Positions 55,213 through 64,000 of a DNA stretch of 64,000 nt are shown piece after piece. How positions within the stretch are numbered: the first letter of the stretch is position 1; every line of letters starts with the position of its first letter. The notes beneath the pieces are model-generated. The model saw only the letters and a list, made by a program, of their open reading frames with translations. It made no database searches and was not told the DNA's origin. The stretch comes from Armigeres subalbatus (taxonomy: Eukaryota > Arthropoda > Insecta > Diptera > Culicidae), in NCBI RefSeq assembly GCF_024139115.2, contig NC_085140.1:457670248-457734247 (forward strand). Direction: 5' to 3'. The position numbers were made by a program, and so were the translations under genes.

Positions 55213-56579
55213 ACTCTTCCCCCTTCTCCTATTCCGAGCGTTATATATGTTATGGACTTGACCGTTAACAACTAGGCTGCAAGCTCGCTAAGTGTTCTTT
55301 AGACCAGGTATCGTCACCAAGAAAACCTCAAAGGTGCAGCCCAATCGGATTGTACGCAAAAGTGACTACGTAGCTATAGGAAATGGATGGTATTTGCCAT
55401 CAGAGTTTGTGTACCTTTATTAACATAGAGCAACCTGCTCAGAGATCAACTGAATCAAGTAGCCGAATAGTAGCTCCCAATTGGATGGAAAAAATATTAA
55501 CGTTCGATCGCCGCTGAAGCCACTTGACTGGCTTTTAGTGGAGGATATCACAATACTAGAAGACAACATCCTCAAAAATATCCTAAATAAAGGGGAAATA
55601 GGCAGAATCGTCAGGGACGCGAAACCAAACGCAAATAGATTTATTTGCAACGTTCGGTTTTCGTCCACGATGGAAGTGTACGAGCATGCTTTCTAATGCC
55701 GGTGGCAATGTGAGAGGAACTTCAATAATTAAATACACACAGTCCTTTTCAGGACTATTTATCCATAAAAAAGTATTGACCGTTGGGAAAAATCTTCACC
55801 CAGACAAACGTCGTGTTTTCGGGGGCACACCACTCGATACGGAGGCGGCGGACAACTGTCATTTTTGTTGATTCAGCTTTGCTGCGTCGCAGCATGCGTG
55901 AAAAAATAAACATGACAGTTGTGCGTTGCTTCCGTATCGAGTGGTGTGCCCCCGAAAACGCGAGCACTTTGAAACTTGGATTCTGTCAGGAGTGACCTTA
56001 AACGACAATGACCATTCTGAAAAGATCCTTAGCGCCATTCCAAACACTAAAGCAGCTAAACGGAATTTTCCACTAAGATGACGTCTTCATCGATTTGGGT
56101 GTCGTCGGCGGAAATTTTCTGGCATGATTATTTGGATTTGTTTCTGTTAGTCATGTAGTTAATGAAATCGATTTTTTTCTGGGCCACCATTTTATACAAA
56201 CGAAGGTCAAGCCGAGATAAATTTCATTCAAAATTTATAGGTAGGCGATGACAAAAAGTAACTCTATATACAATAAATTTGTTTGAATCTTGGTTTGAAT
56301 GGATGAAATCACTCACAGCAACCAAGCTACCGTGCCAAACGCCGTTGCCATCAAAACATTCCGTTTTTGCAATCAGCCCTTTCTTTCCAAAAAATGCTGG
56401 TCCTGAGAAGAATCATTTTTTTTCCCAATGCGCATTTCCAAGGACTAACTGCAGCCAAACGCTTCCTGACGTTTGTTTTAAAGGGCTTTCAAAAATTAAA
56501 ACTGCTGTAAAAACCACATTCTTTCACAATAAATTGCATTCAATCCGGATGGATTTCAATTTTTGAATATTTTCATATT
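55213..56579. other. Mostly unrecognised sequence with one MITE
   Basis: Apart from the palindromic MITE at 55815-55959, I see no gene. Opposite-strand ORFs at 55420-55700 (71-82 codons) lack domains. Confidence 0.4.
55815..55959. mobile_element. 145-bp MITE
   Basis: The ends are inverted over about 45 bp (gttttcgggggcacaccact and its complement at right, continuing through cgatacggag and caactgtcat). TSD not readable. Confidence 0.8.
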
Positions 56580-57095
56580 TTCATTGTTCCGGTCACTTGG
56601 GTTCAACCCGGCTAAAATCCGAGATACCTCCAAAATGGCCATTTCCTAAATTGAGCAAAAATAGGTCGTGCGAAACCTCAAACTTCATGATTTCACAACG
56701 CAATCATCGGAATAATATTTTCAGTGTTTCTGGGTCACTCGGGTTCACTCCGACTGCATCGACTACGGGGGACCTCAGAAATTATTATTTCCTAAATTCA
56801 GTCAAAATTGGTCACGTGACACCTCAAACGTCATAATTTCACAAAACAGTGATGGGTTCCTGGGCTACGCGGGTTCACACCGGTTACATTGACCACAATC
56901 CTGGTTTTTGAATTATGGCAGCAGTTCCGGTCAAATCGGCTTCAATCTGAAGGACCTACGGAATGGTTTTAAATTGAGTCAAAACAGTTCGTGTGACACC
57001 GCAAGCTTCATGATTTTACAAAGCAATGATGGGAATGACATTTTTAATGTTCCTTGGCGACTTGGTCTCAATCCGACTAGACTAGGCTTTTAATC
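56580..57095 (-). repeat. About 145-bp satellite array, left inverted arm
   Basis: Repeated blocks ggttcaacccgg / gggttcactccg / gggttcacaccgg with cctcaaacttcatgatttcac and tttcctaaattgagtcaaaa at roughly 130-150-bp spacing. It is the reverse complement of the array at 59385-59850. Confidence 0.75.
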
Positions 57096-58640
57096 CAATT
57101 GAACAAGTTTTCCTTCAGTAGGTTTCACAGATCGCAGCCAATAAGACGAAATAGCCTAATTCAGATTACGCCATTAATGACATAATAATTGGCGTTTCAG
57201 GGTAAATACGCTTTATTATGTCATTATTTACGTAATATTCCATACATTTTGCGCTGTCAAAAGATACCCGCTAAAAAGAGTCATAAAGAATTTATTACGA
57301 ACAATTATTACGAGAGAGCTTTCGTTCTAACTGGGATGCAGGGAGAAATTCAACAAAACTGACAAGCGTCACGCTCTCTTTGCCAGAGAGAAAATTCTCT
57401 CTGTTTTCATTTCGTTTCGTAGTTGACAGTCATGCTCTTTCTGTCGCAGCAGGGTCGAATGCATGTTAGATGGAAATCTTCTGAGCGCTGAAGAATAACT
57501 CGGATTGTGATGGTTTTGTGGAAAGCATTTTATATGATGAAAAATAATGATGATAATTATTTATTCTCCACTTATTCAACATGAATTGTTTGAAAAACAG
57601 ATGCTCTCTAGAATTAACATGAAGTATTTAACTTAAACCTAGATTTAATAGAACAAATCGAATAAATTTTCAAAGTTCAAGGGCCAATGCGGAAGACAAT
57701 TTAAAACGTAGGAATGGTTGTAAAACGAATATATTTGATGAATAAACATGATTTCATAAATTGTTTCAATTCTGCTCCTTGAATGGCTTAGTATACTTTG
57801 GATTTCAACATTTTTCACGTGGGACAACAGTTTGTTTACAAAAGCAGATAAGTCGTTTTGAAAATTTTGTCTTGAACTGTACGATTTGAATGGGATGTAT
57901 ATATAAAGTAGAATAACCTTAAATAAAACATGGATTGGTAATGCATTAATTCATCCAAAATCCAGTTTAAATTATATCACATTCACATTCGATTCGACAT
58001 TTTTCGTCATTCGACATTCGATTCGATTTTGTTAGAAGCTGTATCATTGATTGTCGAGTAGAACGCAATGGTTCAGTTTCCATTTTTGAAAAAAAAATTA
58101 AATTGCTGAGTTGCCCTTCATACATGGAGATACTGGTGGAAATACATTTTAGTTCGATAATATTTCTTGAAAATTGGTCCCATCGTCCTTTTTTATTTAT
58201 TTGTGAGAATTCCCAAAAGTATCTAAATTTTTCTATCAAATCTCCGTTCGATCATAGTACAGAATCAAAATACTTTTTAAACTTAAAAATAAATTGAGGA
58301 ATAGTCTGATTCCCCGAAGAACGACGCACCCAACTAATGAATGTAGCTTCGCTCATTATCCTTAATGAGAGCTTCAAATATTCTTCGAAAATCCCTTTTC
58401 ATATTTTTTTATATTTATATTTTATAAAACTCTCCTTGAATTCAACCCTGTATTAGCGTGCAAATGAGGAAACATGGAAACGTCAAGATATATTATCTTG
58501 CTGCAGTCTGAACACCTCGTAATAATCGGATACCCTCTCACTTAACAAAGTCATAAATAGCCCAATCTGAATAGGCTATAAGAGACACAAAAACAGAATT
58601 CATTTCATGTTTCGAGATATCATCAAGTATGAATGGGCAC
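57096..58640. other. AT-rich interior between inverted satellite arrays
   Basis: No gene recognised. It contains short palindromes (for example ccagagagaaaattctctctg near 57392). It may be the interior of a large foldback structure or ordinary DNA. Confidence 0.4.
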
Positions 58641-59341
58641 TAGACTGGCCCAGCTTAGTATGGGGAGAAAAAAATGTTGTCGAATTCCACGGGGCACCCC
58701 CCAGGATTGTGTCTTTGGGTGATAAAATGAATCTCTGAAAATTTCAGCTCAATCGCTTGTTGCATAAGCTGGCGCATTTGATTTGAAGTTTGTATGGAGA
58801 TTTCAGCCAAAATGTATAGGAAAATACAACTCCGTCACTCATTCGATATGGAAATTGGTTCTGATTGCTCGATTGACCTCAGAATTGCAAAAACGGCAGT
58901 TGGTATGCTACAGAACAATTTCACAGAACATTGTATGATGATTAAATGAACTTTTATATAGGTTTCGGCTGATTTATTAGGAGCTGAATTGTGTATTTTT
59001 GGATTTATTGATCAAATCGCATCAGCCGAAACCTATATAAAAGTTCATTTAATCATCATACAATGTTCTGTGAAATTGTTCTGTAGCATACCAACTGCCG
59101 TTTTTGCAATTCTGAGGTCAATCGAGCAATCAGAACCAATTTCCAGATCGAATGAGTGACGGAGATGTATTTTCCTATACATTTTGGCTGAAATCCCCAT
59201 ACAAACTTCAAATCAAATGCGCCAGCTTATGCAACAAGCGATTGAGCTGAAATTTTCAGAGATTGATTTTCTCACCCAAAGACACAATCCTGGGGGGTGC
59301 CCCGTGGAATTAGACAACTTTTTGTTTCTTGGGCCAGTCTA
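58641..59341. mobile_element. 701-bp hairpin element with 8-bp target duplication
   Basis: Nearly the whole element is an inverted repeat with arms of about 330 bp and few mismatches, centred near 58990. Ends are TAGACTGGCCCA / complement. The 8-bp duplication ATGGGCAC (58633-58640, 59342-59349) delimits it. TSD length suggests hAT-type mobilisation. No ORF. Confidence 0.9.
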
Positions 59342-59384
59342 ATGGGCACACGTCCTATTTGGATTGAATAAAAAAAAAGTCCAT

Positions 59385-59870
59385 TTCGTAGGTCTTCGGA
59401 TTGTGGCCGATGTGACCGGATTGAACCCGAGTGGTTCAGGAACCCTTAGAATATTACATATTTACATTATTGTTTTGTAAAATCATGATTTTTGAGGTGC
59501 GACAGTGTCTGTTTTGACACAATTTAGGAAATGATAATTCCGTAAGTCCTCCGTATTGTGCCACTTTTGTGCCGGACTGTGCCCAAGTAGCCCAGGAACC
59601 CTAAAAATATTTTTCTCGTCTCTGAGTTGTGAAATCATGAAGCTAGAGGTGTTTCACGACGTGCTTTGACTCAATTTATAAAATGCCCTTTCTATTCTCC
59701 GGATTGTGGCCGATATGACCAGATTGAACCCAAGTAGCCCATGAACCCCTTGAAGTATTATGCTTATCATTGTATTGTGAAATTATGAAGTTTGAGGTGT
59801 CACACGATGACTCAATTTAGGAAATGTTCATTCCGGATGTCCTCTTCAACTTTATATTATTCCCATTACT
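59385..59870 (+). repeat. About 150-bp satellite array, right arm
   Basis: The blocks gattgtggccgatgtgaccg at about 59400 and gattgtggccgatatgacca at about 59701 (a diverged unit near 59552) give a period of about 150 bp. Each is followed by cccaagtagcccaggaaccc and aaatcatgaagtttgaggtg. Inverted relative to 56580-57095. Confidence 0.8.
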
Positions 59871-59938
59871 CCTAAAATGGTGTTATATCTGTGTTTTCTC
59901 GTTTTATCGAACGTTTCCACGCGTTATACTTTTCATAC

Positions 59939-61024
59939 GATGCTGAGTCATAAGGCCGAAGGTCATTAGACCGAACGGTCATCAGGCCTAATGGGAAGTG
60001 GGGAATGAGAAGTGAAGTAGTAAGAAGGAAGGAAGATGAAAGAAGAAAGAAGAAGCAAGAAGGAAGAAAGATGAAAGAAAAAGGAAGAACCATATAGAAA
60101 GCTGGAAGAAGGAAGAAGCAAAAAAAATAAAGGAAGAACGAAAAAGGAATATGGAAGAAGAAGGAAGTAGAAAGAAGGAATAAGGAAGAATGAAGTAGAA
60201 AGAAGGAAGAAAGAAGAAGAAAGAAGGAAGAATGAAGAAGGAAGAAGGGAGAAGGAAGAATTAAGAAGGAGAAGAAAGAGGGAAGAAGGAGGAAGGAAGA
60301 AGGAAGAAGGAAGAAGGAAAAAGGAAGAAGGAAAAAGAAAGAAAGTGGAAGGAAGAAGGAAAAAGGCAGAAGGACCAAGGAAGAAAGAAGAAGGAACAAG
60401 AAACAAGGAACAATGCCGAAGATAGAAGAAGGAAGATGGAAAAAAGAAGACACAAGAAGGGAGAAGGCAAAAGGAAGATAAAAGAAGGCAACAAGAAAAA
60501 ATAAGAATGAAGAAGGAAGAAGAGTTAAGAAAGAAGGGATAGCTTCTCATTTTTTACGTTTTGCCTTTCTCGTACAACAAAGTTGTACCGAAAGGCTATC
60601 ATTTCACTCCAAAATCGAACTTTTTATAGAAGTCTCGGAGACCCATGATGTTATATACCAATCGACTCAGCTCGTCAAACTGAACAAATGTCTGTCTGTC
60701 CGTGTGTATGTGTGTGTGTGTGTGCACACGAAAACCGAAAAACATTAGCCACTTTTTCATATAGTAATTCTTAACCGATTTTCTCGCAACAAGTTGCATT
60801 CGACAGGGGACAAAGCCTTGTTGATCACTATTGAATTTGATAACGATCGACCATTGCGTTTAAAAGTTATTAAGAAAATGGAATCGAACTATATAAGCGC
60901 TATATAAGGTTGGTGTCTTGGCTAAATGCGAGAAAGGCAGTATCACCACTCGGTGAATTAAGTTGGGTTTTGCTTCTTACTTCTCGTTCGGCCCAATGAC
61001 CATTCGGCCTAATGGCCTGACACC
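59939..61024. mobile_element. 1086-bp foldback-like element with 9-bp TSD TTTTCATAC
   Basis: The left end gatgctgagtcataaggccg and the reverse complement of the right end ggtgtcaggccattaggccg continue alike (aaNggtcattNgNccgaacg). The interior holds gaagtgag words, a long AAGGAAGAAGGAAG purine tract (60020-60530) and copy B of the 400-bp module (60556-60965). The exact 9-bp duplication TTTTCATAC lies at 59930-59938 and 61025-61033. The long FFLLPSS-type frames on the minus strand are by-products of the tract. Confidence 0.85.
60556..60965. mobile_element. About 400-bp module, copy B
   Basis: It has the same start as copy A (tttgcctttctcgtacaacaaagttgt), ctgtctgtccgtg plus (TG)n, ttaaccgattttctcgcaac, and an end with atgcgagaaaggcagtatca. 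The words gcctttctcg and cgagaaaggc form a short TIR. Confidence 0.7.
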
Positions 61025-61033
61025 TTTTCATAC

Positions 61034-61938
61034 TGGCAAACCCAAAACATCTCGTGGGAGTTAGACGGATTATCTGCTTCTTTCATAATTATGTGGCCAA
61101 CTAATCATCCCTTCCGTTCCTCAGTTACAGTTAAAGAGCAGCTGACGAAGGTAAACGGTCAGGACGACTAGAAGTATTTAAGCCAGGATAAAGTTCAATG
61201 ATAAAAAGAAGAAACCGTAGTATCGAAGGTCAGACAGATTTCTCGAAAATATTCTATCATGAAATTATATTGAAAAAATTATTTTCATTTCATTCGAAGC
61301 TATATAACCCACGAACGGGCTTTGTCATTTGTTAGACTTCTCACTAATCGTTTCTGCTTGGGGTTCTCAGGGTTCATATATATACGAGGGACGTGTCAAT
61401 TTAAAGGGGAAAGTGGCAAAATTGTTAAAATACAACGTTTCCATAACATTTTTGGAGAATGAAGTAAACGGAGAAATGTGAATAGCTCCTCTCAAAATTT
61501 TTAAAAGCAATCTAAAATGGCAATTAAAAGCAATATCACAGAGTAAAATTCAAAATCTGAATGGTTATTTTTTATAAAGACAAGATCAACCCCGTTCTGC
61601 AAACTGTTTTCAATGAAATTGTGATTAGATTTTTTGAGAAGAGTTTAAAAAATGTTCCTTACACTTCCCAGTGCATTTTTTCTGCTTATTCTTCTTCATG
61701 CAACCTTGATTCGCCAATACGGTTGACAATTATGAGATCGAATAACCAGAAGAGTTGTGTACAATACACGACCGTATGGTAGGCGTTGGACAAATAATGA
61801 CCATCGTTTCGACTTTGGATGAATTACTTCTTGGATCAACTCTGTTTTAAAGAAAATGGTGATTTTGAAACGAAGAAATTTATTTTAAATAATGCAAACA
61901 AAAAACTGTAACTTTACTGTATCTATTGTGGCATATGC
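61034..61938. other. Unrecognised sequence before the non-LTR relic
   Basis: No motif recognised. A 73-codon frame at 61561-61782 could be remote upstream endonuclease sequence of the relic, but I cannot show that. Confidence 0.35.
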
Positions 61939-62338
61939 GTGACTGAGTCATGTTCCCCTCTGTGGAAAAACGAAGTATTTCATGTAGCAATTGAATTCTC
62001 CATTTTCATCCCCAAGACATCTAGAACATTCGATGACAATTTATCCGAGCCCTATCTCGATTTCAGAAATGCAAACTACGAGCTAATAAAAAATAACTTG
62101 AACTGTATCGATTGGCAAACCCTTATCGGCAATCCCTACCTAAATCCTGACCAAGCCGTAAATGTATTCTATCAAACATTTGTGCGATGTATTAATGATG
62201 GCAGTACCTTTGAAGCAATACAAAAAATATAAAAATAAGATTCCGGTATGGTACAATAGGAATATAATCAATCTCAAAAATAGAAAACAAGAAGCGCATA
62301 AAGCGTATAAGAATAAAAGGAAGACTAAAATAAATACT
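61939..62338 (+). pseudogene. Non-LTR retrotransposon relic (EN-RT linker, Jockey/CR1-like)
   Basis: The translation gives LDFRNANYELIKNNLNCIDW, then NPDQAVNVFYQTFVRCIND. In the next frame KIPVWYNRNIINLKNRKQEA and HKAYKNKRKTK follow. These match the linker between endonuclease and RT in Jockey/CR1-type elements (DFRKANY, IDW, PVWY, LKNRKQKAHK). The relic is cut off at about 62338, where the AT-rich foldback begins. Confidence 0.65.
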
Positions 62339-63196
62339 CCCCCTAAACAATTAGAAAATTCCCATAAGAAAAAAGAAAATTGCCAATAAAGAAATCAGGG
62401 TATGAGCAATAAATAAATATAAAATTTCCACAAATAAAACAAAATTTCCATAAACAATTAAAAATTTTCCACAAAACAAAAATAAATAAGCACTTTTAAA
62501 AGCAAAAATTGCAATTATAAAAGAAGAATTTTCCATAAAAAAATTAAATGTTCCACGAAAAAAAAATACAAAATTTCCATAAATAAATCAATATTAGCAA
62601 TAAAAATTAAAAAATAATTTCCACAAAATAAATATATTTTTCCATAACAAAATAAAAATTTTCCACGAAATGATCAATAAAAAGCAATAAAAAAAATAAG
62701 AAAATTTCCATAAAGAAATATAAAAAAGCAATCAAACTGTGCTTTTTTTCCATAGATGACCCCTTCTTTAAAAGCGTTTAAAGTTCATGTAAAATTTCAT
62801 CAGCTTTATTGCTTTCTTGTATTTTTTAATGGAAATTTTCTTATTTTTTTATTGTTCTTTATTGATTATTTTGTGGAAATTTTTAATTTTTTTATGGAAA
62901 AAAAATATTTATTTTGTGGAAAATTTTGTAATTGTTTATTGCTAATATTGATTTATTTATGGAAATATTGTATTTTTTTCGTGGAACATTTTCATTTCTT
63001 TATGGAAAATTCTTCTTTTATAATTGCTATTTTTGCTTTTAAAAGTGCTTATTTATTTTTGTTTTGTGGAAAGTTCTTAATAGTTTATGGAAATTTTGTT
63101 TTATTTGTGAAATTTTATAATTATTTATTGCTCATACCCTGATTTTTTTATTGGCAATTTCCTAATTGTTTATGGAAAATTTCTAATTTTAAAGGG
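62339..63196. mobile_element. AT-rich foldback element (TTTCCATAAA arms), uninterrupted copy
   Basis: The left arm (62339-62750) carries recurrent tttccataaa and the right arm (62790-63196) the complement tttatggaaa. Matching landmarks in both arms include cagggtatgagcaataaata, agcacttttaaaagcaaaaa and gttccacgaaaaaaa. Outer end ccccctaaac at left, complement-like aaaggg at right. It interrupts the non-LTR relic. TSD not clear. Confidence 0.8.
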
Positions 63197-63715
63197 AAAT
63201 TTTATTTAGCTGCCATAAAAGGAACGATTCAAATTTAGCATAGGGGAGGGGGTTAAGTTGTGGGCACCGTTCGGTTATGGGCACCTCTACGTATCTTTTG
63301 ACAGATAACAGGTGCAGTCATTCTGACAACTGTTATTAGTTTGCTATTGTAACATGATGTTTTGTGCTCAATATCAAACCGGCTGGGGATCTCTACTTTG
63401 AACTAGGAACACGAAAGTTTTTTTTGGCCTTTTTTAAAGTGTTATAAATTGAAGTGATTTAATTCAAAAAGTGAGTTCAATGCTCAGTAAATTTAGTAAT
63501 TTAATCTATTTTGAGGCTCAATGACGATTGCCATTAAAATTTGAGCTCAATATTTGTTTTCTCTATTTTCCAAAAAGGCTACGAAATTCGGTTGTGGGCA
63601 ACTTTATTTTGTTGACAAATAATTCAATATCATTTTAGTTGTCCCCTTACTTATTTTAAATGACGTTTTTATGCAGTTTTCATAATTATTCAGACATAAT
63701 AAATTGAAATAATGA
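63197..63715. other. Unrecognised AT-rich sequence
   Basis: The words gttgtgggcaccgttcggtt (about 63255) and ttcggttgtgggcaactttatt (about 63589) repeat once, perhaps ends of an old element. Nothing else is seen. Confidence 0.35.
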
Positions 63716-63840
63716 CACTTGTCATAAGACGAGTTTGTACAATCCCATTTAATTCCACCACTTAATTGTACCTTGACTGATACGTGTTTCGACCTCAACA
63801 GTAAGGCCGTCTTCAGTGTCTCGTACTTGACTCGACTTTA
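63716..63840 (-). mobile_element. Penelope-type terminal-repeat fragment with hammerhead-like core
   Basis: It is uninterrupted here (cataagacgagtttgtacaa, cccatttaattccaccactt). The same sequence is split by a foldback element at 45141-46215 and degraded at 16513-16605. On the minus strand the sequence carries a hammerhead-like core described separately. Confidence 0.65.
63765..63835 (-). ncRNA. Hammerhead-ribozyme-like motif (minus strand)
   Basis: The minus strand reads CTGAAGA (63816-63810), then a stem from GGCCTT pairing with GAGGTC (with G-T pairs), then GAAA (63790-63787). A short ACACGTAT stem with one mismatch follows, then the predicted cleavage C. Stem I is weaker: GAC/GTC and GTAC/GTAC separated by an internal loop. 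The arrangement matches PLE hammerheads, with some decay. Confidence 0.45.
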
Positions 63841-64000
63841 TAATGACGAAGTAATGAGTTTAATTCATTTGTTTGTTCTTTGGGTATGTCCAGTTATTAT
63901 ATATAAACTTTTTGGAACAAATTGTTCACTAATTTGCTTGCAACGAGTTGCATTCGATGAGGAATCCTGCCCCATTTTTTCCTATTGCATATTGGCCAGA

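Noticed and set aside
59872..60550. Long Phe/Leu/Ser-rich frames resembling membrane proteins
   Set aside because: They are the reverse complement of the AAGGAAGAAGGAAG tract inside the 59939-61024 element.

Overview
This AT-rich eukaryotic window looks like a repeat-dense intergenic or intronic stretch of a mosquito genome, most likely culicine and Aedes-like. The evidence is tRNA-derived Feilai-type SINEs, Ty3/gypsy, R1-clade, RTE-clade and Penelope-like retroelements, and many short inverted-repeat DNA elements. These assignments come from recalled family knowledge and protein motifs read in translation, because no database search was possible. I found no convincing intact host protein gene, rRNA or functional tRNA. 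Every recognisable coding region belongs to a transposable element and carries stops, frameshifts or insertions.

Layout. 1-1.9 kb: an RTE relic runs off the left edge and abuts the first of two 24-bp minisatellite arrays. 1.9-3.9 kb: nothing recognised. 4.3-11.3 kb (- strand): a Ty3/gypsy internal region (gag, protease, RT, RNase H, integrase) with a well-formed -1 frameshift signal. It is split inside RNase H by a 2.25-kb element with long terminal inverted repeats (TIRs), which itself carries a SINE. 11.7-12.2 kb: GAAGTGA-type minisatellite. 12.2-17.1 kb: mostly unrecognised, possibly single-copy. 17.2-19.8 kb: a foldback element split by a Penelope-like element, which has a hammerhead-ribozyme-like 3' end and an internal MITE. 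20-22.9 kb: two diverged copies of an unidentified 0.8-kb repeat with histone-3'-end-like hairpins. 22.9-25.1 kb: ATGGATCA foldback and a TIR element. 25.5-30.9 kb: a nearly full-length R1-clade element whose ORF1 is split by two MITEs. 31.5-33 kb: an older R1-type relic and a MITE. 33.2-37.2 kb: degenerate minisatellite, a - strand RTE element with a 416-bp insertion, and a 117-bp satellite. 37.2-42 kb: unrecognised. 42-46.2 kb: minisatellites, a GC-rich block and a foldback element. 46.2-48.8 kb: MITEs, a hAT terminus, a non-LTR relic and a SINE. 48.8-51.9 kb: unrecognised. 51.9-55.2 kb: a snapback MITE and two foldback elements containing RTE fragments. 55.2-61 kb: MITEs, inverted satellite arrays, a 701-bp hairpin and a further foldback. 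61-64 kb: a non-LTR relic, an AT-rich foldback and a Penelope terminal-repeat fragment with a second hammerhead-like core.

The most interesting signal is a set of foldback-type elements whose inverted arms are minisatellites. Two of them (45164-46153 and 59939-61024) are bounded by exact 9-bp target-site duplications (TSDs), and one has a related unoccupied site elsewhere in this window. This suggests that several unrelated-looking minisatellites here are arms of real transposons. Other notable signals are hammerhead-like cores in two Penelope terminal regions and the gypsy frameshift cassette. Nested insertions with readable TSDs give a relative chronology, such as foldback, then Penelope, then MITE at 17-20 kb.
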